DNA of 64,000 bases, taken from Spiroplasma ixodetis Y32. Lineage in GTDB: Bacteria; Bacillota_I; Bacilli_A; Mycoplasmatales; VBWQ01. The notes below the pieces were generated by a model, which was not told where the DNA came from, did no database searches, and saw only the letters and a program-made list of their open reading frames with translations. A program made the position numbers and the translations under genes. Below are positions 10,237 through 21,175 of this stretch, piece by piece (the stretch's first letter is position 1; each line of letters starts with the position of its first letter). The stretch is from the NCBI RefSeq assembly GCF_030316605.1, contig NZ_CP127039.1, positions 186,001-250,000 of the forward strand, read 5' to 3'.

Positions 10237-11177
10237 GGCTTTTCTCCCCTTATGTACTATTTTTAAATTTTATCACATAAATGTTGAGAAAAGCCTATCT
10301 ACGGACTTCTCCCCACATTTTTAAATGAAACATAGCATTACAGTTTCAAAAGTAGGTATCTTGTTGAATTTATATGCAGCTTCTTTGGCATATAAATGAA
10401 CATGATGTTTTGCAACTTTGATATGTGTTTTAAATGTTCTTCGTATATGTTTTCATACTGATTCAATTTGATTGGTATTTACGCCAATTTTTGAAACATA
10501 ACCATCTTGATGGTTAACTGTTTTGTGATTAGGGAAAAGTGATTTGAAATCACGATATCCTTTTCAAGAATCAGTATGTACATCACACTTTGAAGAAATA
10601 TGGTTTCTTGCAAACTGCAAAAGATTTTTACTTTTTGCGTTTTTGATTACTTTCACAATTAAATTATTGGTTGTTTTTTCATAAATCCCAACAATTAATG
10701 TTTTATTTATCAAAGATCTTCCTTGTTTTTTAAAACCCATATGTGAAAGATACATTTCATCCATTTGCACTATGCCCTCAACAATAAATTGATGTTCTTG
10801 TTTGGCAATACGATTTCTGATTTCATGACCCATTTTTCAAGCAGTTTTCAAAGTCACACCCAATTTTTTTGCAACATCAGTTGATGTAATTCCATGTTTG
10901 GTGTTTATTCATCTAAAGATGAGATAAAATCAAAATCTCAAAGGTGTTTGTGACTTGTAAAAAATGGTGCCATGAAGAATACTAAATGTTTGATGACATT
11001 TCAAACATCTTATTCTTCTTAAATTAGAAGTATTCAAATTTGTTCAAGAACACATGATACATTTGTTTTTCTTCAAACTTGCTATATATTTTAAACAATC
11101 CTGTTCTGTTTGAAAAGCATTGTTGAACTCATTCAATTTCATTGTTTCCTCCACAAGTACATGTGGGGAGAAGTCCG
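10237..11177 (-). mobile_element. IS1595/ISXO2-like insertion sequence, copy 2
   Basis: 941 bp, flanked by the exact 8-bp duplication CTAAAAAT (10229-10236 and 11178-11185). It lies inside the TrlF-like ATPase pseudogene and the ATPase frame is restored when it is removed with one duplication. Confidence 0.92.
10321..11142 (-). CDS. IS1595-family transposase, copy 2
   Basis: 273 aa, no interruption seen; the DDE motifs are intact. Copy-specific changes are Lys for Arg just before MGHEIRN and AKKLGV for AKELGV in the helical region. Confidence 0.9.
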
Positions 11178-12278
11178 CTAAAAATTTAATTAGTCATATT
11201 GATAATAAAAATTCATTAAATCAAAAATATAATTTGTTTAAAGAAAAACTAAATAATTTATTAAATGTTTTAGAAATAATTAAAGAAAATAAAGATAAAA
11301 AAATTTATTTTAATGAGAAATATAATGTTGTTTTAGAATATATAAATCAAACTATCGAATATGAAAAAGATCTATTTCAAAAATTTTATTGTGAAAATAA
11401 ATCTCTAGTTTTAACTAATGGTATTGTAGAAGAAATACAAAATCTTATTAATGGTATGACCAACCAAATTAGTTTGCCTGGTAAATTAAATATATTTAAA
11501 ACTTTTAATCTAAGAAGTAATTTAGTATTAAACTTTAGAAATATCTTTTCATGGAATACAGTTTACTCTAAAAGAATTACATAAACTTGGTGAAATTCTT
11601 AATAATAAAACTTTATTTATCAAAAGAGAATACACTAGAGTTATAGGCAAAAAAGGTAAATATGAGAATTTAGGAAATTATAGTTTTGGTAATTATCAAA
11701 AATTAGATGAATTAAGTAATAAAATAGTAACAGCAATTTGAAATAATTCTTTACAAGAAAAAATTAATGAATTTATTAATTTCATAAAAGAAAATAATAA
11801 ATTAAGTCCTTTAAAATCAGAAATGTTTATATGATTTAAAAATATAATTGAAAATCAAAACGGTATATTACATACTCCATCACCAGGTGAAAAACAAATC
11901 ATAAATTTAACTAATTATTTAGAACAAGATCAAGAATATTATTTTTTAGACGAACCAGAAAAATCTTTAGATAATAATTTTGTTAATGATGTACTTGTTA
12001 GAAAATTAAATGAAAAAGCTAATCAAGGAAAAACAATAGTTATAGTAACACACAATGCAAATTTAGGCATACGTACGTCTCCTTATTTGACTATTTATAG
12101 AAAAATACCTGATTTAGAATCAAGTGAAAATGAAACATTTCTTGGTCATGCTTTTATTGATAAAATGTCAGATATTAAAAAGCAAGAAGTTAATTTATTC
12201 TGAACAGAAGTATGTGAAAAAATTTTAGAAGGTGGGAGTGAAGCTTTTAATGACAGATCTAATTACTACAGAAAATAA

Positions 12279-12419
12279 ATATTTATTTGAATAAAGCTTA
12301 ATGAAAGTTTAGATAAAATATTAATAAATAACTTGATTTTGAATCAAATACATGAAATATCTATTTTTAATACAAACGAACAAGAAATTAGTAGAATTTT
12401 TGAATCTATAATTAATTTT
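12279..12419 (+). pseudogene. Remnant of an unidentified gene
   Basis: In one frame, KLNESLDKILINNLILNQ and then EISRIFESIINF run to the 38-bp insert at 12420. If that insert and one duplication are removed the frame ends at TAA directly after INF. It follows the ATPase pseudogene in the same frame and direction. Confidence 0.3.
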
Positions 12420-12457
12420 CGAACTTCTCCCCACATGTACTTGTGGAGAGAAGTCCG
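12420..12457. mobile_element. 38-bp minimal IS1595 derivative with target duplication
   Basis: The segment is just the left tip of the IS (CGAACTTCTCCCCACATGTAC) joined to an inverted tip ending GAGAAGTCCG. It is flanked by exact 8-bp repeats TTAATTTT (12412-12419 and 12458-12465). The right tip is the inner inverted repeat of the full copies, not their outer tip. Confidence 0.75.
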
Positions 12458-12489
12458 TTAATTTTTAAAAGCAAAATAGGGGATTGATA

Positions 12490-12840
12490 TCAATGCAAGA
12501 ATAAATTAGTATTGAAAATCAATTTAGTTTATATAAGAAAAATTTAGTGATGTTTTTAAAAAAGCATTAGAAGATTTAAAAGTTGAATACTAAGATAATC
12601 AAGATTATATATTCCTCATGGTACAAGAACAAGAAAAATTATTACTATCTTTGATGTCTATACAAGCATTAAGATAAATACAAATATCGTTATGTTTATC
12701 TTTCTAATTTAGCATTAGGTATTGAAAAATATCAAAGAATTACTAATCATTTACAAATTAAAATTTTATCTTTAATTACTGAAAGTAAATATTTTTTATT
12801 GTATTTAATTAACTGAAAAATGTATCAATTATGTAAATAA
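12490..12840 (+). pseudogene. ISLre2/UPF0236-like transposase relic
   Basis: Pieces in several frames, such as FSLYKK, RTRKIITIFDVYTS and RYVYLSNLALGIEKYQRIT, match the N-terminal part of UPF0236/ISLre2 transposases common in spiroplasmas. Stops and shifts interrupt it throughout. The rest of the element is missing. Confidence 0.5.
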
Positions 12841-13077
12841 TATTTTTTTATTCATATAAAAACAATTTTTAAGTTTTAGATTTCAATAAAAATATATAAT
12901 TTAAAAAAAATAAAATTCATGATATCTAGTTAATTGAATTAGAACACATTTTTACAACATAATCTACCAAAATAAAAACTCTATCTATCATTAATATTTA
13001 TTTGCTTTTTTATATTGTTAATGATATTATTTTTAAGTACTTTTTATTAATAGTAATTTTATAAGTGAGGTGAAACT

Positions 13078-13407
13078 ATGGCAAAAGCAAGCATCCATCC
13101 AGAGTATTTTCAAACTAAAGTAACATGTATAACATGTAGCAATAATTTTATAAGTGGTTCCACTAAGGGTAAAGAAATCCGTGTTGATACATGTTCAAGT
13201 TGTCATCCATTTTATACTGGAAAACAATCATTTGTTTTAGCAAAAGGAAGAGTTGAACGTTTTAATACAAAAGCAAGTAAACAAGTTGAAACAAAATCAA
13301 AAACTGTTGAAATAAACAAAGTAAAACCACAAAATACTAAAACTATTGTATTAGAAACAGCAAAAGATGTTCTAAAACTAACTGATACTAAACAAGTTAA
13401 AAAATAA
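13078..13407 (+). CDS. rpmE: 50S ribosomal protein L31
   Basis: 109 aa. The N-terminal 65 residues are L31: KASIHPEYF, a CxxC (CITC) and a second Cys pair ([12 protein letters not shown]), i.e. the zinc-binding form. An extra Lys/Thr-rich tail of about 40 residues follows, longer than usual. GTGAGGTG precedes the ATG. It leads the rpmE-tdk-prfA-prmC neighbourhood but has its own terminator. Confidence 0.93.
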   Translation: MAKASIHPEYFQTKVTCITCSNNFISGSTKGKEIRVDTCSSCHPFYTGKQSFVLAKGRVERFNTKASKQVETKSKTVEINKVKPQNTKTIVLETAKDVLKLTDTKQVKK

Positions 13408-13420
13408 TTTTAATTAAACT

Positions 13421-13447
13421 AGAAACTAATAATAGTTTCTTTTTTTT
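13421..13447 (+). terminator. Terminator of rpmE
   Basis: GAAACT and AGTTTC pair around AATAAT and are followed by eight T. Confidence 0.75.
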
Positions 13448-13585
13448 ATACTTTAAAAATAAAATTATTTACAGACATATTTAACATTAATTAAGTTAAA
13501 ATATTGTATGTATACAACCCAATAAATATAAAATATAATTTTAATAGTATATGAAATAAAAAACTTTAAGGTAGGGAATGGTTTT

Positions 13586-15556
13586 ATGGAAAAATCATCT
13601 GATTTTAATAAATTGGTAATAAGTAAAGGTATTAGATATAATACTGAGCAAACTAGTAACTTTAATTTTAGTATTATTAATTTATCCGTTGAAAAAGCCG
13701 TAAAAGATTGAATTTTTGAAGGAAAATATCCTAGTTGCTTGGCAATTTTTAGTAATGATGAAGATAATATTGAAAAATTAATTAATGCTCTAGCAGGTTC
13801 TTCTGCTATTATGGAGGGTAAAATTTTAATTGATGATATTGATGTTACTTATAATAGTATTGGTTTTGAACGAAAAATGGCTTATGTTAGTATGCATTTA
13901 CAGAGTTGAAATAAATTATTTAGTATTCAACGTAACTTAGCAAGAACAGCAATTACTAATAAACCCTTTTTACAAGAAATAAGCAATATTAATCAAAAAA
14001 TTAAGACTGATATTGAAAATTTAAAAAATACAGGTTTAAATTTAGACAGTGGTTATTTTAAAGAAAAATTAATTAATATTATTAAAAATTTTATTAATGA
14101 GACACAGAGCACTCGTAATAATTTTATTAAAGAATATCAATATCAAATTAATCATTTTCATAAAAACTTTGCTCAAGAGAAATTTAATTTTGCTGGAAGT
14201 GAAAAATTAACAGATATTCTAATTAAAAAATTTACTGCCGAAGAAAAAAATATTATTGCAAATAATAACTTATTATTTTTACAATCTTTGCAAGATCGTA
14301 TTTCTAGTTTGGAAAGTTTAGTGGGACCATGTTTTTGTGGATGTAATCCACCAAAAGAAAGAAAATGAGAGTTTCAACTACGAGAAATTAGTTTTGTTAT
14401 TAAAGAAATAAATAATTATTTAAATAGAGAGATTAGTACTACTAGAAGGGAAATTAGAACTACGTTAAAAACTTGTAACAATCATAATCAAAATTTTAAT
14501 AGTGAACTTAATCATTTAGTTTCATATCAACAAATTAAATGTACTCGTAGTCAAATTGATCAAATTTTAGACCAGTGAATTGACTTAGCAGAAGTACAAA
14601 GAATTAAATTTAATATGAAACAAGATTTTGTGGCAATGCAACTTTTACCAGATGAAATGCATTTACTTTTAAAAAATATTAAAGATGAAATTAAAATTTA
14701 TCATGATAAAATTTTAAAAAATCCACAGTTACAAGATAAAGAAACATATCAACAACAATTACAAACTTTATATTCACAGTTAATTGATGTCCGTGATTTA
14801 ATTAATGAAAATATTGTTATGATATTTAAACATTTAGATTTAAGTCATTTATTGTCATTACGTTTAACACAATTAACAATAGTAGAGCGACAAATAATAA
14901 AAATTATTCAACAATTAATTGTACCTACTAAAATTTTAATTTTACATAACCCATTTGAACTTTTAAATGTTGATAATAAAGAACAATTAGCAAATTGAAT
15001 TAAAAAGTTACAAAAATTTTTAAAAATAATTATTATTTTTACAACTAATAATCAAGTTGATATTAATTTATTAGCGACTAATGTTACTGTTATTGAAAAT
15101 GAAATAATTATTCAACAAGGAAATGTTAGTGAAATCACTGATAAACCATTATCTTTAAATTTATTGAAAGAAATAAATGAACAGCATATTAATATTGCAA
15201 AGGGAGAATGAAATGCTCATAATTTATATTTTTATAATGTAAATTTAGGTAAGTTTGATGTTAAAACTGCTTCTACTATTGCTTTTAAATCAAATGCCAT
15301 TTTGTTTAGTGCAAAGAAACCACGATTTACTTTTTTAAAAAATTCAATTATTATTAATGGTGTTATTAAAAATATTACTAAAGTTGATGAAAAAAAAGCA
15401 TATTTATTGGTTGAAACTACTAAATCAGAACAATTTGAAGTTTTAACAAATAATAATGATAATTTAGAAGTGGGAACTGTTGGTTGAATTAGTATTACTA
15501 AAAATTCAATTTTTGTTTTTGATGATGAAACAAAGCAATTAATTGGTACATGATAG
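13586..15556 (+). CDS. MalK/UgpC-type ABC protein with degenerate catalytic motifs
   Basis: 656 aa. The segment EGKILIDDIDV and VAYVSMH-like MAYVSMHLQSWNKLF align with the Q-loop region of sugar ABC ATPases, and the C-terminal 110 residues end in a TOBE-like fold with VFDDETKQLIG, as in MalK. But the P-loop position reads AIFSNDEDNIEKLINAL (no GxGKS), the Walker B position reads ILILHNPFELL (His-Asn for Asp-Glu) and no LSGGQ is present. A roughly 300-residue coiled insert with CFCGC (about residue 250) splits the nucleotide-binding domain. It likely cannot hydrolyse ATP. No permease genes lie nearby. Role unknown. Confidence 0.6.
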
Positions 15557-15570
15557 AAAGGATATATAAT

Positions 15571-16596
15571 ATGAATAAGTTTAAAAAAGAAGCACAAGCA
15601 ATTTATGAATTAATAAAAATCAGTAATCCAATTATTATTCATCGTCATATTAATCCTGATGGAGATGCTTTGGGTTCACAATGAGGATTAAAAAAAATTA
15701 TTGAAGATAATTTTGAAAATAAAAAAGTACTTGTTCCAGGTGAAATAAATGAACATATGGCATCATTATTTCCACAACCAACTTTTGTTAAAAAAGAAGA
15801 TTATGAAAATGCACTAGTAATAGTCACTGATACAGCCAATCGCGAACGAATTAGTGGTGAATTTTGAGAAGAAGGAAAAAAAATAATTAAAATTGATCAT
15901 CATCCAATTGTTGATAAATATGGTGATATTGATTTAATTGAAGAAAAGGCTTCTGCTGTTTGCCAAGTAGTGGCAAAATGAGCACAAGTATTGAATTTAA
16001 AAGTTTCTGCTTTAGCAGCTAGAAATTTATTTCTTGGTTTAGTTACTGATTCTGGTAGATTTTTGTATCGTTCTGTTAATGAAGAAACTTTTCAGGTTGC
16101 TAGTTTTTTAGTTAAACAAAATTTTAATTTATTAGACTTATATCAAAGTTTATATATTCAAAATTTAAAAATCACAAGATTGAAAGGATATATATTATCA
16201 AATTTTAAAATTACTGATAATGGTGTTGCTTATATAATATTTAACGATAAAATAATTACTGACTTACAAACAAAAATTATTAGTCAAAATAAAATATTAA
16301 ATATTAAAGGCGAAGTTGTTTTAACTAGAGAAGATTTAACTAGCCAAGTTAATGTAATGTCAAATATTGATGGTATTAAAATTTGATTAATTGCTGCTTA
16401 TGATCAAATGAATAGTAAAATTAAAGTTAGTGTTCGTAGTGCAAGATGAATAATTAATGATGCTATTGCAAAGTTTGGTGGTGGTGGTCATCAGACAGCA
16501 GCTGGTGCATATTTACAAAATATTAATGAAGTTGAAAAATTGATTGATAGTTTAGATAAAATTGCTAGTAAATCACCAGAATTAACAAACAATTAA
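15571..16596 (+). CDS. nrnA: DHH-family phosphoesterase, NrnA-like oligoribonuclease/pAp phosphatase
   Basis: 341 aa with HRHINPDGDALGSQ, VTDTAN, KIDHHP and DSGRF in the DHH domain and GGGGHQTAAGA in DHHA1. NrnA-type enzymes degrade short RNAs, pAp and, in mollicutes, linear dinucleotides. It has no membrane segment, unlike the GdpP-like gene at 5241. AAAGGA lies upstream of the ATG. It follows the ABC-like gene after 14 nt, suggesting an operon. Confidence 0.85.
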
Positions 16597-16620
16597 AATT
16601 AGATATGGAGTTGGATATAA

Positions 16621-17211
16621 ATGTATAGTCGTTATAATGAGGGATGAATTGAAGTAATTACTGGTTGTATGTTTGCTGGAAAAACAGAAGAGTTTATGCG
16701 ACGTATAAATCGTTTACAGTATGCTAAACGCAAAGTGCTAGTTTTTAAACCCAAGGTTGATATTCGTTATGATGCCAAAAAAGTAGTAAGTCATAAAGGA
16801 GTATCTATCACAGCGATAGTAATTGATGATCCAATGCAAATATTAAAACATGTAGATAAAGAAATAGAAGCAGTTGCAATTGATGAAGTACAATTTTTTA
16901 AACCATCAATTATTGAAGTGATTAAAACATTAGCAAATCAAAATAAGCAAGTTATTGTTGCGGGTTTAGATCAAGATTTTCGTGGTGAACCATTTCCTGT
17001 TACTAAAGAATTATTAGCTTTAGCAGAATTTGTAACTAAATTAGATGCTGTTTGTGTAAAATGTGGTAAAGCAGCAACAAGAACACAACGTATTATTAAT
17101 GGCCGAGAAGCTAGATATGATGATGAAATTATTTTAATTGGTGCGCAAGAACAATATGAAGCTCGATGTCGTAGTCATCATCGTGTCTTAACAAATAATC
17201 AGAATAGATAA
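16621..17211 (+). CDS. tdk: Thymidine kinase
   Basis: 196 aa. P-loop TGCMFAGKTEE (about residues 14-24), the Mg-binding AIDEVQFF (about 87), the substrate lasso, and a zinc site from CVKC (about 144) plus a C-terminal CRSH. It phosphorylates thymidine for salvage. I start at ATG 16621 so that the conserved strand GWIEVITG is included. tdk directly upstream of prfA is the usual Firmicute arrangement. Confidence 0.94.
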
Positions 17212-17226
17212 ATCAGGTGTGATATT

Positions 17227-18324
17227 ATGAATGAAAAAACATTAGAACAGTTAATACAACTTACTAAAAAATATAGTGAAATTGAAAAGCAATTAGAAAA
17301 TCCCGAATTAATTCCTCGTGATAAATACACTGAATTAACAAAAGAACATAGTAGATTAGAACCAATTATTGAACAATATTGAAAATATGAAAAAATTAAC
17401 AAAGAAATTATTGAAGCAAAAAAGGCATTAGCAACCGAACAGGATCAAGAACTTTGTGAAATGCTTAAAATTGATATTAAAGCAAATGAAATTGAATTAG
17501 AAAAAGCAGAAAATGAATTAAAACTAACACTAATTCCTAAAGATATAAATGATGATAAAAATGTTATTATTGAAATCAGAGGAGCTGTTGGTGGTGATGA
17601 AGCAAATATTTTTGCTGGTGATTTATATCGTATGTATAGTAAGTATTGTGAAATTCAACGATGAAAAATTGAAACTATTGAAGCAAAGGAAGCAATAAAT
17701 GGTGGATTTAGTTATATTGCTTTTATGGTTAAAGGTAAACATGTATTTGCTAAATTAAAGTTTGAAGCTGGTGGACATCGTGTTCAGAGAGTTCCAAAAA
17801 CCGAATCACAAGGACGAGTTCATACTTCAATTGCAACGGTTGCTGTATTGCCAGAAGTTAATGAAGTTGAAATTAAAATAAATAATTCTGATTTAAGAAT
17901 TGATACTTATCGTTCTAGTGGTGCTGGTGGTCAACATGTTAATACTACCGATTCAGCAATTAGAATTACTCATATTCCAACAGGTGTTGTTGTAACGTCA
18001 CAGGACGGACGAAGTCAACATGATAATAAAGATAAAGCAATGCGAGTATTAAGAGCTAAACTTTATGAAAAAAAAGTTGAAGAAGAACAGGGAAGAATTG
18101 GTAATTTAAGAAAAACAGCTGTTGGTAGCGGTGATCGTTCAGAAAAAATTAGAACATACAATTATCCACAAAATAGAGTAACCGATCATCGAATTGGATT
18201 ATCTTTATTAAAGTTAGATCGTATTATGGAAGGTAATATTGATGAAATTATTATTGCTTTAATTAGTAGTGAACAAACAGAAAAATTAGAAAATATTGAT
18301 GAAAATATTACAGTATTAAAGTAA
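17227..18324 (+). CDS. prfA: Peptide chain release factor 1
   Basis: 365 aa, full length. The catalytic GGQ lies in [10 protein letters not shown] (about residue 232). RF1 reads UAA and UAG. In this code RF2, which would read UGA, is expected to be absent; RF1 alone fits TGA being Trp. The gene lies 15 nt after tdk, with AGGTGTGA before the ATG. Confidence 0.95.
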
Positions 18325-18342
18325 AAAAAGGAAGAAAAAATT

Positions 18343-18744
18343 ATGGATTTTAAGATTTTAGACTCTAGAACAAAAATTTTGTTTTTAATATCAGTTATTT
18401 TTTTATATGCGGCATTAGGAATATTTATTACATTAACTTTTAGTAGTGGTATTATTCACATTTTATTTTTAGTTTTAACATTATGATTTGCTAGTGCATC
18501 TAGTTTAATTTTTCATTATTTATTATGAAAAAATTTAGAATTTTTACGAAATATTAATGGTAATAATATTAATAATTTTGGTTTTATTATTAGTATTTGT
18601 AGTTACATTATCCTTTTTCCAATTATTTGTTTATTAACAATTAGTTTTTTATTTATTTTTAGTATTATTGTTTTAATTCTCGTTGTTAATAATTTAATAA
18701 AAAAAACTTCAAGAAATAATAATTCATCTGTTAATTTTCAATAA
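18343..18744 (+). CDS. Membrane protein, 133 aa, unrecognised
   Basis: Four hydrophobic segments are visible (about residues 10-32, 37-60, 78-98 and 99-117). No family motif. It lies between prfA and prmC with AAGGAAG before the ATG and short gaps on both sides, so it is probably co-transcribed with them. Confidence 0.75.
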
Positions 18745-18770
18745 AATATTTATTTTTGGAGTATAAAGTA

Positions 18771-19610
18771 ATGACTTATAGAGATTATCTTTTATTAGCA
18801 AAAAAAATTAATAAAAAAAATGAACAAATTAATAAGATAATTTTATTAAAGTTTATTAATAAAGATTTATTTTGATTATATGCAAATCTTAGTCAAACAA
18901 TAGCAATAGATTTTTTAGAATCATATTTACAATTAGTTAAAAAATTTGTTGCTGGCTATCCTTTACAATATATTATTGGTTATCAATGATTTCTTGATCA
19001 TAAGTTTGTTGTTGATAATAGAGTATTAATTCCTCGTAATGAAACTGAAGAATTAGTTAAAAATGTTTTTGTCTATGCGCAAAACATTTTTAATAATGAT
19101 AATTTAAAAGTATTAGATTTAGGGACAGGCAGTGGTGCTATTGCTATTAGTTTAGCGTTAAAGAAACCTAATTGAAATATAGTAGCAAGTGATATTAGCA
19201 AAGATGCATTAACTATTGCTATCATTAATAATGATAATTTTAACTTAAAAAATATTAATTTTGTTGAAAGCGATATATTTACAAATCTTAAAAATCATAA
19301 ATTTAATATTATTGTTTCAAATCCGCCATATATTGATGAGACAGCAAATACTTTTTCAAAACATAATTTACAATATGAACCAAAATTAGCTTTATTTGCT
19401 GATCATAAAGGATTATATTTTTATGAAGTAATTTTTCAACAATGTCATGCAGTTTTAGAAAAATCTTTTTTATTAGCATTTGAATTTGGTTTTGATCAAA
19501 AAGAAGCATTAACTATTCTTATTAAAAAATATTTACCACAATATAATTACAAATTTATTAAAGATATTAATAATAAATGAAGAATGCTATTTATTTGGCA
19601 AATATTATAA
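18771..19610 (+). CDS. prmC: Release factor glutamine methyltransferase
   Basis: 279 aa. SAM-binding LDLGTGSGAIAI (about residue 115), the catalytic NPPY (about 183) in IVSNPPYID, and the upstream PLQYIIGYQWF identify PrmC/HemK. It methylates the Gln of the release-factor GGQ, matching its position near prfA. TTTTGGAG precedes the ATG. Confidence 0.93.
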
Positions 19611-19643
19611 CATATAAAAATAATTTAAGAACAATAATTTTGT

Positions 19644-19672
19644 CACTCAAAAGGTGACTATTTTATTTTTTT
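19644..19672 (+). terminator. Weak terminator after prmC
   Basis: GTCAC and GTGAC pair around a 7-nt loop and are followed by a T-rich tail. Confidence 0.45.
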
Positions 19673-20054
19673 GAAAAGGAAAATCTCATTTAATCTTTCA
19701 ATTAGGATAACGGGGGCAGTTTTAATGTGGCGTATCATTGAAATATTAAAATATTTTCAGTATTCTTGTTCGGCTAATATAGCATTTCTAATGGAAAAAT
19801 TTAATGTTACATTTCAAACTTTACAAATAAATATTACTTTTATTAATACAATGTTAATAAAAATTAGTAATTGTAATATTTTCAGAAAGCAAGATTACTT
19901 TGTAATTAATGGTGACAATGAAATAATAGCAATAAATACTTTGCTTACACAGTTTATCCACATATCCAATGAATATCCTGGATGGGTTACACTTTATTGG
20001 ACACTAATTAAGTAGACAAGTGAACAAATTAGTGAAAAGAAAGGAATTATAATT

Positions 20055-20333
20055 ATGACCAATATTAACTCATATACCGACGAATTTAAAAAGCAAATAG
20101 TAGCTTTATATCAAAGTGGTAAATCAATATCTTGCCTTGTTAAAGAGTATAATGTTACAAGAGCAGTTACTTATAAATGAATTAAGCAATTTACTAATTC
20201 AGGTAGTTTTAAAACTAAAGATAATCTTTCTGATTTAGAAAAACAATTAATTCAAGCAAATAAAGAATTAAAACAGTTACGAATGGTAAATGATATTTTA
20301 AAGCAAGCAGCACTAATAATAGGCAGAAAATAG
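20055..20333 (+). CDS. IS3-family transposase OrfA
   Basis: 92 aa. An HTH (SCLVKEYNVTRAVTYKWIKQF) is followed by a leucine-zipper-like helix (LEKQLIQANKELKQLRMVND). OrfB lies in the -1 frame and overlaps the end, so a fused product made by -1 frameshifting near the A-run at 20326-20330 is plausible. Confidence 0.88.
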
Positions 20334-20374
20334 AAATTATTGTTAAAAATAAATCTAAATATAAAATTCGCACA

Positions 20375-21175
20375 ATGTGTCGTTTTTTAAAACTCTCTAA
20401 ATCAACATATTATTTTAATTTAAAGAAAAAAGAAAAAAATCAAAATAATATTTATGAACAAGCTGTTATTAGTGCTTTTAAAGAAAATAAAGAAGTTTAT
20501 GGAACAAGAAGATTAAAAGTCATACTAGCAAACCAAGAAATTTATTTATCACGCAGAAAAATCAAAGAAATTATGAATAAGCATAATTTAATATCAAAAT
20601 ACACTAAATTATCATTCAAAAATCATCATAATAAAGTTAATGATAGTCAAATAACCAATCTTGTTAATAGAAACTTTAATAATAGAATTAAAAATGAAGT
20701 TATTGTTAGTGATTTAACTTATGTTCAAGTTAATGGTAAATGAAACTATATTTGCTTATTAATTGAACTATTTAACCGCGAAATTATTTGACATAGTTGT
20801 GTTGGAGTTAAAAAAGATGCATCATTAGTAAATCAAGCATTTATGCAATCAAATCGCTGTTTAAAAGATATTGAAATATTTCATAGTGATCGCGGCAATG
20901 AATTTAACAATAAAATGATTGATAAACTTTTATTAGCATTCAATATTAATCGTTCTTTAAGCAAAAAAGGCTGTCCTTATGATAATGCTGTTGCTGAAGC
21001 AACTTTCAAAACTTTTAAGACAGAATTTATTAATGATAGAAATTTTACATCATTAATCCAATTAAAATTAGAATTATTTGATTACATCAACGGATATAAC
21101 AACATAAGAATTCACAGCACTCTAAACTACTTAACCCCCATCAAATACCAAGCACAAATGTCTACCAAAAAATAG
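20375..21175 (+). CDS. IS3-family transposase OrfB (DDE integrase core)
   Basis: ATG at 20375, although the frame is open from about 20318 and probably fuses to OrfA. HTH_21-type region, then VSDLTYV (first Asp), HSDRGNEF (second) and PYDNAVAEATFKTFKTE (Glu) form the DDE triad. TGA is Trp at two sites. About 266 residues from this ATG, up to about 285 as the fused part. It appears intact. Confidence 0.88.

Larger units (their letters stand above)
10160..12278 (+). pseudogene. TrlF-like SMC/ABC-type ATPase, truncated and disrupted
   Basis: A frame starting without a start codon (KYHKQVKKEKYKCW) reaches IS copy 2, continues in frame after it as KNLISHIDNKNSLNQKYNLF, shifts frame near 11545, and ends at TAA 12276-12278. 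The C-terminal half has an ABC signature-like SPGEKQI, a Walker B-like YYFLDEPEKSLDN, a switch histidine in IVIVTHNANLG, and the ending EGGSEAFNDRSNYYR. This arrangement resembles the C-terminal ATPase of TrlF-type proteins, which belong to predicted defence or DNA-processing loci. The N-terminal P-loop is missing. Function is inference; the gene is dead. Confidence 0.55.
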
